A stretch of DNA of 39,036 nt, taken from JAHDBG01 sp963922315. Its GTDB lineage: Bacteria > Pseudomonadota > Gammaproteobacteria > Chromatiales > Chromatiaceae. A program made the translations under genes and the position numbers. Positions within the stretch are counted from its first letter, which is position 1, and the number at the start of each line of letters is the position of its first letter. Positions 30,638-38,394 of the stretch are shown here, in pieces. The notes under the pieces were generated by a model. The model worked only from the letters and a program-made list of their open reading frames with translations. It ran no database searches and was not told the DNA's origin. The DNA lies in contig CAWUID010000017.1 in the NCBI GenBank assembly GCA_963922315.1, positions 1 to 39,036 of the forward strand, written 5' to 3'.

Positions 30638-31669
30638 ATGGCGATTCTGGTAGTTGGCCCGGCCTGGGTCGGTGATATGGTAATGGCACACAGTTTGTTT
30701 CAGGCGCTCAGACAGCGTCAGTCACAGGTGCAGATTGATGTGCTGGCACCGGCCTGGAGCCTGCCGCTGCTAACACATATGCCGGAAGTGAGCAGGGGTA
30801 TCTGTTCGCCTTTCGGGCATGGTCAGTTAGGACTACGGGTGCGTTGGGCATTGGGTCGGTCGTTACGTGGCCGGTATGCACAGGCGATTGTGCTCCAGAA
30901 TGCCTGGAAGTCGGCGCTGGTCCCTTGGGCAGCACGTATTCCGCAACGTACTGGTTGGCTCGGAGAAGCGCGTTGGGGGCTGTTGAATGATGTACGTCAT
31001 CTGAATACGCAGCGTCTGCCGCAAATGGTGCAGCGTTTTGTGGCACTTGCGCAGTCTGCTGGCATAGCCGAGGCACCTGTGGTTAGTCCGCCACGGTTAC
31101 GAGTGACAGAGGACGCTGTGCAATCAGCACTGCAGCAACGTCAATTGACGGTGTCTGTACCTATTCTGGCTTTGTGTCCGGGAGCTGCCTATGGACCGGC
31201 GAAACGCTGGCCTGCCGTATCTTACGCTGCGCTGGCGCTGCGCTGGCAACGTCAGGGTGGTGTTGTCTGGTTATTCGGTTCAGTACAGGATCAGACGGTT
31301 TGCACAGAAATTCAGCAGCAGTGTAGTGCGGCCTGTACGGATCTGAGCGGTCGTTTGAGTCTGTCTGAAACTGTGGCACTGTTGTCTGTTACGACGGTGG
31401 TGGTGAGCAATGATTCGGGCTTGATGCATGTTGCGGCGGCGTTGAATCGACCAGTGGTAGCCTTGTACGGCTCAACTTCACCAGCGTTTGCGCCGCCTTT
31501 GACTCAGCGTCACAGAGCTTTTTATCTTGATCTGGATTGTAGTCCTTGTCGCAAACGTGAATGTCCGTTGGGACATCTGGCCTGTTTGCAACAGATTACG
31601 GTGGCTCAGGTGTGGGATGCTGTGCAGGATCTGGCAGCAGAATGTGATGCAATATGTGGAGGATATTAG
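30638..31669 (+). CDS. waaF: ADP-heptose:LPS heptosyltransferase II (WaaF)
   Basis: The 343-residue GT9 enzyme adds the second heptose to the LPS inner core at the inner membrane. It begins AILVVGPAWVGDMVMAHSLF, the WaaF acceptor-side motif (WVGDMVMA). It has CPGAAYGPAKRWP in the middle and VSNDSGLMHVAAALNRPVVALYGSTSP in the ADP-heptose-binding domain. A late C-x-x-C-x-x-x-x-C cluster (DCSPCRKRECPLGHLAC) is usual for the family. The ATG lacks a clear Shine-Dalgarno. It is followed after one base by the chelatase gene. Confidence 0.93.
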   Translation: MAILVVGPAWVGDMVMAHSLFQALRQRQSQVQIDVLAPAWSLPLLTHMPEVSRGICSPFGHGQLGLRVRWALGRSLRGRYAQAIVLQNAWKSALVPWAARIPQRTGWLGEARWGLLNDVRHLNTQRLPQMVQRFVALAQSAGIAEAPVVSPPRLRVTEDAVQSALQQRQLTVSVPILALCPGAAYGPAKRWPAVSYAALALRWQRQGGVVWLFGSVQDQTVCTEIQQQCSAACTDLSGRLSLSETVALLSVTTVVVSNDSGLMHVAAALNRPVVALYGSTSPAFAPPLTQRHRAFYLDLDCSPCRKRECPLGHLACLQQITVAQVWDAVQDLAAECDAICGGY

Positions 31670-31670
31670 T

Positions 31671-32039
31671 ATGCGAAGTCTGGTGCTAGTGGCACATGGT
31701 AGTCGTCGTACAGCAGCGAACGTGGAGGTGGGTGAGTTAGCGCAACGAGTGGCGCGCCAGGCAGGCGAGTGTTACGGATTCGTGACGCATGGCTTTCTGG
31801 AGATGGCTGAGCCCTCTATTCCGGATGCCATTCAGCAAGCGATTGAGGTAGGTGCGACTGAGGTGGTTGTGGTGCCGTACTTTTTGTCAGCAGGGCGGCA
31901 TGTGACTGAGGATATTCCGCAACAAATTCGGGGCAAGCAGGAAATGTATCCTGCTGTTCGGATCGTAATTGCACCTTATCTGGGCGCTGCTGCAACAATC
32001 CCGGATTTGTTGTTACAGTCCGCAGCCAGTGTTCAGTAG
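31671..32039 (+). CDS. cbiX: Small CbiX-type sirohydrochlorin chelatase
   Basis: A 122-residue protein begins MRSLVLVAHGSRRTAANVEV and shows the family metal-binding histidines at H9 (AHGS) and H77 (LSAGRHVTED). It also has FLEMAEPSIPDAIQ, a typical CbiX/SirB motif. Such short CbiX proteins act as dimers and insert Co2+ or Fe2+ (or Ni2+) into sirohydrochlorin. I set the start at ATG 31671, one base after the waaF stop; the open frame upstream to 31527 lies within waaF. The metal and pathway (siroheme versus cobalamin) are not determined. Confidence 0.85.
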   Translation: MRSLVLVAHGSRRTAANVEVGELAQRVARQAGECYGFVTHGFLEMAEPSIPDAIQQAIEVGATEVVVVPYFLSAGRHVTEDIPQQIRGKQEMYPAVRIVIAPYLGAAATIPDLLLQSAASVQ

Positions 32040-32065
32040 ACAACAATTATTGAGGAATCAGAATT

Positions 32066-33175
32066 ATGAAAATGCGTGCAGCAGTTGCCTGGGAGCCGAA
32101 TAAACCCTTGCAGATTGAGCAGGTTGAGCTGGCGGCACCGCGAGCTGGTGAGGTGCTGGTTAAACTGGCGGCAACCGGCGTGTGCCATACGGATGCATTT
32201 ACGTTATCCGGGGATGATCCGGAAGGTGCATTTCCCTGTGTGCTGGGCCATGAAGGCGCTGGTGTGGTGGTGGAATGTGGCCCGGATGTGACCCTGGTGC
32301 AGCCGGATGATCATGTGATTCCGCTGTATATTCCGGAATGTGGCGATTGCGTGTATTGTCATTCGGATAAGACGAATTTGTGTCAGTCGATTGCGAAGAC
32401 GGTCTGGACAGGCTACATGCCGGATGGCACACGGCGCTTGTCCTGCGGCGGGAAACCGCTGTTTCACTACATGGGCACGTCAACCTTTGCGGAATATACG
32501 ATTGTGCCGGAGATTGCACTGGCGAAAGTGAATCGGGCGGCAGCGCTGGATAAGGTGTGTCTGTTGGGTTGTGGTATTACCACTGGCATTGGTGCAGTCC
32601 GTAATACCGCTCAGGTTGAACCGGGTTCAACGGTGGCTGTGTTTGGTCTGGGTGGGATCGGTCTGAGTGTGATCCAAGGTGCGGTGATGGCGCAAGCCGG
32701 GCGGATCATTGCAGTCGATGTCAATCCGGAGAAGTTTGCGCTGGCTCGTGATCTGGGGGCAACGGATTGCCTGAACCCGCAAGATGTCAGTGTGCCGGTT
32801 CAGGAAGCGATTGTGGAACTGACAGATGGTGGTGTCGATTACTCGTTTGAGTGTATCGGTAATGTTGAGGTAATGCGTGCCGCGCTGGAGTGTACTCACC
32901 TGGGCTGGGGCGTATCGGTGATTATCGGCGTGGCAGGTGCTGGTCAGGAAATTCACACCCGTCCTTTCCAATTAGTAACAGGACGCACCTGGAAAGGCTC
33001 AGCTTTTGGCGGTGTGAAAGGGCGCTCGCAGCTGCCTGACTATGTTGATCAGTATCTCGCCGGTGATATTGAGCTGGATAAGATGGTCACGCATACCATG
33101 CCGCTGGAGGACATTAACCGGGCATTCGATCTGATGCATGAAGGACAAAGTATTCGTTCAGTTGTGTTGTTGTAG
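32066..33175 (+). CDS. frmA: S-(hydroxymethyl)glutathione dehydrogenase / class III alcohol dehydrogenase
   Basis: FrmA oxidises S-hydroxymethylglutathione, formed from formaldehyde and glutathione, to S-formylglutathione with NAD. The 369-residue protein has catalytic zinc ligands C40 (TGVCHTD), H62 (GHEGAG) and a third cysteine in LLGCGITTG. Structural zinc cysteines are in ECGDCVYCHSDKTNLC, and the NAD motif is FGLGGIGLSV. A GAGGAA site precedes the ATG. The partner hydrolase follows after 10 bases. Confidence 0.97.
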   Translation: MKMRAAVAWEPNKPLQIEQVELAAPRAGEVLVKLAATGVCHTDAFTLSGDDPEGAFPCVLGHEGAGVVVECGPDVTLVQPDDHVIPLYIPECGDCVYCHSDKTNLCQSIAKTVWTGYMPDGTRRLSCGGKPLFHYMGTSTFAEYTIVPEIALAKVNRAAALDKVCLLGCGITTGIGAVRNTAQVEPGSTVAVFGLGGIGLSVIQGAVMAQAGRIIAVDVNPEKFALARDLGATDCLNPQDVSVPVQEAIVELTDGGVDYSFECIGNVEVMRAALECTHLGWGVSVIIGVAGAGQEIHTRPFQLVTGRTWKGSAFGGVKGRSQLPDYVDQYLAGDIELDKMVTHTMPLEDINRAFDLMHEGQSIRSVVLL

Positions 33176-33185
33176 GGGATAGTTG

Positions 33186-34022
33186 ATGATTAAGTTGGTT
33201 GGTCAGATCAAGGAATCTGATGGTTTTCTGCAGCTGTATCAGCATGATTCTGAAGTCTGCGACTGCACCATGTCGTTTTCGGTGTATCTGCCACCGCAGG
33301 CAGCACAGGGTGAGGTGCCCGTGTTGTGGTGGTTATCTGGCCTGACCTGTACTGATGAAAATTTCCGGGTGAAAGCAGGTGCGCAGCGATATGCCGCAGA
33401 GCTGGGAATTGCGCTGGTGATTCCGGATACCAGCCCGCGTGGTGAACAGGTGCCGGACGATGCAGCTTATTATCTGGGGCAGGGTGCGGGGTTTTACGTA
33501 AATGCGACGCAGGTGCCCTGGTCACGTCACTTCCGCATGTACGACTATATTACCCATGAGCTGCCAGCAGCACTGGCGACTTTACAATTGCCGCTGAGTA
33601 ACCGGCAATCTATCGCCGGACATTCGATGGGTGGTCATGGTGCCTTGGTTGTAGCGTTGAACAATCCCGAAAAATTTCGTTCTGTCTCGGCTTTTGCGCC
33701 GATCTGTCGCCCGATGCGTAGTTTCTGGGGTAATCATGCATTCTCAGCTTATCTGGGTGAGAACGAGGCTGCCTGGCAGCCGTATGATGCTTGTTGTCTG
33801 ATTCAGCAAGGTGCAGCGGTGTTACCCATGCTGGTGGATCAGGGCACAGCGGATGAATTTTATCCGCAGGAATTACTGACCGAAGAGCTGATAGCAGCAT
33901 GTCGGGGCAAGGGTTTTCCGGCGAACATCCGTTTACAGCCCGGGTATGATCATAGCTTCCATTTTGTGGCGACCTTTATCGGTGAGCATTTGCGCTGGCA
34001 CCAGCGTTTTCTGACGGTTTGA
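33186..34022 (+). CDS. frmB: S-formylglutathione hydrolase
   Basis: FrmB hydrolyses S-formylglutathione to formate and glutathione, completing formaldehyde detoxification. The 278-residue alpha/beta-hydrolase has the nucleophile S147 in AGHSMGGHGALV, LSGLTCTDENF near the N-terminus, and the C-terminal histidine in YDHSFHFVATFI. I use ATG 33186, preceded by AGGGGAT, rather than the in-frame TTG at 33183. It closes the frmAB operon. Confidence 0.96.
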   Translation: MIKLVGQIKESDGFLQLYQHDSEVCDCTMSFSVYLPPQAAQGEVPVLWWLSGLTCTDENFRVKAGAQRYAAELGIALVIPDTSPRGEQVPDDAAYYLGQGAGFYVNATQVPWSRHFRMYDYITHELPAALATLQLPLSNRQSIAGHSMGGHGALVVALNNPEKFRSVSAFAPICRPMRSFWGNHAFSAYLGENEAAWQPYDACCLIQQGAAVLPMLVDQGTADEFYPQELLTEELIAACRGKGFPANIRLQPGYDHSFHFVATFIGEHLRWHQRFLTV

Positions 34023-34079
34023 ATCAGCAACAGGCCTGTTTTTTTTGTGGGCGTGAGATAAAAATACAAGGAGATAATT

Positions 34080-34859
34080 ATGTTATTACGTCATGTTTTG
34101 CTTTGTGGTTTTCTGCTGTCAACGGCCAGTTGGAGCACATTGTTTGCTGCTGTGCCACAATTGATGTATCAACCGCCGACCACGGCTGCTGCCGCAGACA
34201 ATCTGCGTCGTATTGGTGGTGCAAAAGGTCAGGCTTCTCGTGGCTTATCACGAGGTGACAGTTCCGGAAGGAAGGCACTTAACCTGGGTCTGGTACGAGC
34301 ACTGACGCAGGGAAAAGGACATCAACAAATAGCGGCTAAAGTGAAGGTGCCGGATTATGTTGTGCCGATTGCACCAACCCACACTGGCTTATCCAGCACA
34401 CCATCACCGACCTTGTATGTGTATTTTTCTTCCCCCTGGCCGCAGCCAGTCCGACTAACGTTAACAGCGGAAGGGGAGTGGACTCAGTTATTACGGACTG
34501 AGATTCCAGGCCCGAAACAAGCTGGTTGGGTAGCGATTAAACTGGCTGACCATGATGTTCGTCTGCAGCCAGGGGTGCGCTACGAATGGGTTGCGACTCT
34601 GGTTGATTTATCTTCTAAAGAGCGTTCTTCTGATTCGATGGTGAGTGCCTCCTTGAGCTATCAGCCATTATCGTCAGACATACAGGAAAAAGTCAGTTCA
34701 GCAGCGCAACCTGCTGCTGTGTACGCTGCTGCTGGTTATTTTTATGACGCAATACATGTGTTGTCACAAGGTACCCGCTCTGTGCGCTCAGATCGTGCCG
34801 CATTGTTGAGTCAGGTTGATCTGCAGATGGTTGCTGACGATGACAAACGACGCGGGTGA
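34080..34859 (+). CDS. Exported DUF928-domain protein
   Basis: The 259-residue protein starts with a clear signal peptide (MLLRHVLLCGFLLSTASWS... cleavage near residue 24). A low-complexity Gly/Arg/Ser segment (GGAKGQASRGLSRGDSSGRK) follows, then a beta-rich DUF928-like domain with VPIAPTHTGLSSTPSPTLYVYF, FSSPWPQPVRLTL and LADHDVRLQPGVRYEWVATL. DUF928 proteins are known mainly from cyanobacteria and sulfur-oxidising gammaproteobacteria, often near CHAT and two-partner-secretion genes; no function is established. AGGAG lies 7 bases before the ATG. It opens the cluster and its end overlaps the TPR gene by 20 bases. Confidence 0.82.
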   Translation: MLLRHVLLCGFLLSTASWSTLFAAVPQLMYQPPTTAAAADNLRRIGGAKGQASRGLSRGDSSGRKALNLGLVRALTQGKGHQQIAAKVKVPDYVVPIAPTHTGLSSTPSPTLYVYFSSPWPQPVRLTLTAEGEWTQLLRTEIPGPKQAGWVAIKLADHDVRLQPGVRYEWVATLVDLSSKERSSDSMVSASLSYQPLSSDIQEKVSSAAQPAAVYAAAGYFYDAIHVLSQGTRSVRSDRAALLSQVDLQMVADDDKRRG

Positions 34860-36117
34860 CACAAAATCTGCCAGGATTTATCTGTACCAGATTGGTCGGG
34901 CGCTGAGTTCCGGCGCGCAGAAAATCAATGTTCTGATTGCACTTATCCCATTAAAGATTCTGTTATTGCTGGCGGTTGTGGTCCTCGCGGTCAAAATTAA
35001 TAGCGAGAAAGACCTGGTTTTCGAAGCGTTCAGCGTGCCACCTGCGTTAGAAGAAAAAGGTTATACCGGAGCAGAGGTAGTACGTCACCTCAACGATCAG
35101 ATGGAAGTGATTCGTACACAGGTGCGTTATCACGAAGAAGCACTATATATGCAAATCCCCGGTATGCAGGATGCGTTGGAACTGGAGATGCCGGGAACTG
35201 GTATTTTACTCAGTCAGATTACCGATCTGATCTCGCATTTTGTCGGAGCAACACCACCAAAAATTTCTGGTAGCCTGTCTGAAGATGAGCAGCATTTTCG
35301 TCTGACGATCCGTATTTCAGGTCAACCGACAATTGTGTTGAGTGAAACCAAAGATCATCCGCGCCGTTTAATGGTACAAGCTGCTGAACATGTTCTGAAG
35401 CACCTGGAACCGTTTTTATTGGGGCGCTTCTACGTCAGTCAGCAGCGTTATCAGGATGCATTGGACCTGGCATTGTATTTACGAGCAGGTATTCGCCCGA
35501 CTCAGGAAACTCTGGTGACAGCTGATCTGATTGAAGGCTGGGCCTGGTATAAACAAGCGCAGCAAGCGAAGGCACTGCGTTTTTTTAATCAGGCTTTTCA
35601 GCGGGATCCGGAAAATGTCAATGTATTGATGTTTCAGGGTTACACGTTGGACGACCTGGGGCGTCCGCGTGAAGCGGTTGAGAAATATCAGCATGTGCTG
35701 GAGCTTGAGCCGGAAAATGTGGGTGCATTGAATAACTGGGGCATTGCGCTGTATCATCTGGAGCAGTTTGAACAGGCCATCGTCAGGTTTCGCGATGTAA
35801 TACAGTTAGATCCGTTTTATCCGGATGCCTATAACAACCTCGGATTTACCCTGTTTGCATTGGGAGAGTACGCAGCGGGCATGACACAAGTTCAGGAAGC
35901 GATCCGGCTGAAGCCACAAGAATCGGAATTTCACCTGAGTTTAGCGGAAGGTATTCTTTATCTGGAAGAATATGATCGCGCAATACAACGGCTTTACGCC
36001 GTATTGTCAGCATTTCCGCATAGTGTGAAGGCTTGTAAGCTATTGATAGAAACGCTGCATGAAGTGCAGGAAATTAACCGTGTGCCATTTGTGTGCCGGG
36101 ATATCGGGATGTCATAA
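34840..36117 (+). CDS. Membrane-anchored TPR protein with an unassigned N-terminal domain
   Basis: The 425-residue product has one membrane helix at about residues 29-53 (INVLIALIPLKILLLLAVVV). A domain of about 130 residues follows, beginning FEAFSVPPALEEKGYTGAEVVRHL, which I cannot name. From about residue 190 to 415 come repeated tetratricopeptide units with typical A-L-x-x-F-x-x-A and N-N-W-G-I-A-L-Y / N-N-L-G-F-T-L-F patterns. The long part probably lies in the periplasm, where it would act as a scaffold. I use ATG 34840, which overlaps the DUF928 gene by 20 bases; the open frame begins with a TTG at 34816. It is followed 17 bases later by the CHAT gene. Confidence 0.8.
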   Translation: MTNDAGDTKSARIYLYQIGRALSSGAQKINVLIALIPLKILLLLAVVVLAVKINSEKDLVFEAFSVPPALEEKGYTGAEVVRHLNDQMEVIRTQVRYHEEALYMQIPGMQDALELEMPGTGILLSQITDLISHFVGATPPKISGSLSEDEQHFRLTIRISGQPTIVLSETKDHPRRLMVQAAEHVLKHLEPFLLGRFYVSQQRYQDALDLALYLRAGIRPTQETLVTADLIEGWAWYKQAQQAKALRFFNQAFQRDPENVNVLMFQGYTLDDLGRPREAVEKYQHVLELEPENVGALNNWGIALYHLEQFEQAIVRFRDVIQLDPFYPDAYNNLGFTLFALGEYAAGMTQVQEAIRLKPQESEFHLSLAEGILYLEEYDRAIQRLYAVLSAFPHSVKACKLLIETLHEVQEINRVPFVCRDIGMS

Positions 36118-36134
36118 TCTGACTGGAGATAGCA

Positions 36135-38384
36135 ATGATAAAACGATGGTTGAGTGGATTAATGGTGCTGGCGGCTGTTACAGCAACTGCAGCACCGGTG
36201 CAATCACGAGGGACTGCTGCTCTGGCAGCAAGTGATGATGGGCTGGCAGATCGGACGCTGGAACAGGCATTGGTGGGTATCTCGCCTGCAGATCCGAATT
36301 ACGCAAATGTTGCGATGCAGTTAGCGGAAAGCTATAAGAAACTTGGTCTGCATGCCCGGGCTGTGTCAATTCTCGAAGACGCTTTATCCAGTCAGCCGCA
36401 GCATCCCTGGTTACTTGCTGCTCTGATGGATATAAGACTGGCCCTGGGCCAGTCTGATGCGGCCAGTGAGTTGTTGCAACAGGTGGTGACAGCAGCCCAG
36501 GCAACAGCTGATCCATATGTGATCAGCTCGGTATTGAACGAAGTCAGCAATGTGATGCTGGCTGAACAACATTTTGCTGAAGCACAGGATCTGTATCAGA
36601 CCGGCCTGAGCACCCTGTCAACCCTGCCTCCCGGCAATGAGGTGCGTGCATTACAACTGACGATGCAGATCAATCAGGCGCGGGCGCAGTTGATGGCTGG
36701 TGATCGGGCCGCTGCGTTGGCAGCAATTCCCGGGTTGACCGAACAGGTGTTGTCTTATCAACCCGGGGTACAACAATTCAGGCTGTTGCTGGCCTTGGCG
36801 ACCTTACCGGAACATATGCTGGACTGGCCTGCTGATCTGTCTCCCTTGATTGAACGTACCCTGCAGCAGGCAGTGCAAGTAGCGGAACAGCAGCAAGTTT
36901 ATCGCCTGCTGACTCAGGCCTATGGATTACAGGGTGACTTTTATGCCGGGATTGATGCGATAGAGCCGGCCTTACGTGCGACACGCAAGGCCATTTTTTT
37001 TGCTCGTCAGGGTCAGCATGCTGAATTGTTATATCGTTGGTTATGGCAGATGGGACAGCTCCAGGCTGAGCTGGGCTATCTGGACGCAGCAATACAGTAC
37101 TACCAGCAGTCGGTGGCCACTTTACAGCCGATTCGTAACCAGTTATTTACCGGCTATCGACGGGATCGGACATTCTTCGCCCGGATGATCCGGCCAGTAT
37201 ACCTGGAACTAGCCGGGCTGTTAATAGAAAAAATTACCCTGAATCGCGGGCGTAAAGCTGAAGATAAAGATTTGTTACTGGCTGCCCGGGACCAGATGGA
37301 ATCATTGAAAAGTGCTGAGCTGGAAGACTTTTTTCAGGACCGTTGTGCCACGGTAGCACAGGCTGGTATCCAGACACTGGAACAGATGCCGACACGTACT
37401 GCCTTGCTGTACCCGATTCCGCTGCCGGAACGTCTGATGCTACTGGTGACCTTGCCGGATGGCCTGCATTATCGGGTGGTAGAAGATGTCTCCGCCAGTC
37501 GCGTGAATGATACGGCTCGTGCTCTGCGGGTAGGATTACAGGATCGTGGTTCCGGAGCCTTTTTCACCCCGGCACGTGAACTGCACGATTGGTTGATTCG
37601 ACCGATAGATGACCTGTTGCAACAATATGACATTGACACCCTGGTCGTTGCGCCGGATGCTGCGCTGCGCCTGATACCATTTTCCACATTGCACAGTGGC
37701 AAAAAGTTTCTGATTGAGCGTTATGCAATAGCGACGGTACCAGGTATTTCTATGACAGATGCCAGTCAGGCTGGCCTCAGTGAGGCAGATGTTCTGTTGA
37801 GTGGTTTATCTGATGCCGTACAGGGTTTTTCGGCGTTGCCGAATGTCCCGGCAGAATTGAACGATATTGGCGAGATTACCCAGGCTGATCAGGTATTGCA
37901 TAATCAGAAGATGACGGTTGATGAACTGACCGCTGCGATTACTGCAAAGGGTTACCCGATTGTGCATATGGCAACCCATGGTGTGTTCGGCGGTAGTGCT
38001 GAGGATACCTTCCTGCTGACTTATGACGGGCGGTTAGATATGAACCGGTTGTCTGATCTGATCAAAATCGGGCGTTTTCGTGATCAGCCGGTTGAGTTAC
38101 TGACGCTCAGTGCCTGCCAGACAGCGCTGGGCGATGAACGGGCAGCCCTGGGATTGGCCGGAGTCGCGGTGAAGGCCGGGGTACGCAGTGTGATTGCTAC
38201 CCTGTGGTTTGTGGATGATGAAGCGACTTCTGCCACTATCCGCGATTTTTATCGTCGGCTCAGGCAGCCTGGCATGCACAAAGCGCAAGCCTTACAACAG
38301 GCACAGCAGGCGCTGATGGCACAAAGCCGGTTTCGGCATCCTGCCTACTGGGCACCTTTTTTGTTAATCGGAAGCTGGCAATAA
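36135..38384 (+). CDS. Exported TPR-CHAT caspase-like protease
   Basis: This 749-residue protein has a signal peptide (about residues 1-24, MIKRWLSGLMVLAAVTATAA). TPR-like helical repeats span roughly 40-340 (AMQLAESYKKLGLHARAVSIL and following units), and a C-terminal CHAT domain covers about 440-749. The caspase-type dyad is visible: H615 in HMATHGVFGG and C661 in TLSACQTALG. The CHAT core motifs FVVAPDAALRLIPFSTLHSG-like and GVRSVIATLWFVDDEAT are also present, so the protease should be active. Most characterised CHAT proteases act in the cytoplasm (separase-like and TPR-CHAT effectors); this one is predicted to be exported. It starts 17 bases after the TPR gene. Confidence 0.9.
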   Translation: MIKRWLSGLMVLAAVTATAAPVQSRGTAALAASDDGLADRTLEQALVGISPADPNYANVAMQLAESYKKLGLHARAVSILEDALSSQPQHPWLLAALMDIRLALGQSDAASELLQQVVTAAQATADPYVISSVLNEVSNVMLAEQHFAEAQDLYQTGLSTLSTLPPGNEVRALQLTMQINQARAQLMAGDRAAALAAIPGLTEQVLSYQPGVQQFRLLLALATLPEHMLDWPADLSPLIERTLQQAVQVAEQQQVYRLLTQAYGLQGDFYAGIDAIEPALRATRKAIFFARQGQHAELLYRWLWQMGQLQAELGYLDAAIQYYQQSVATLQPIRNQLFTGYRRDRTFFARMIRPVYLELAGLLIEKITLNRGRKAEDKDLLLAARDQMESLKSAELEDFFQDRCATVAQAGIQTLEQMPTRTALLYPIPLPERLMLLVTLPDGLHYRVVEDVSASRVNDTARALRVGLQDRGSGAFFTPARELHDWLIRPIDDLLQQYDIDTLVVAPDAALRLIPFSTLHSGKKFLIERYAIATVPGISMTDASQAGLSEADVLLSGLSDAVQGFSALPNVPAELNDIGEITQADQVLHNQKMTVDELTAAITAKGYPIVHMATHGVFGGSAEDTFLLTYDGRLDMNRLSDLIKIGRFRDQPVELLTLSACQTALGDERAALGLAGVAVKAGVRSVIATLWFVDDEATSATIRDFYRRLRQPGMHKAQALQQAQQALMAQSRFRHPAYWAPFLLIGSWQ

Positions 38385-38394
38385 AGAAAATAAT

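Noticed and set aside
34029..34046. AACAGGCCTGTT palindrome followed by eight T after frmB
   Set aside because: The possible stem is only about 4 base pairs around a GGCC loop, too weak to call as a terminator with confidence.
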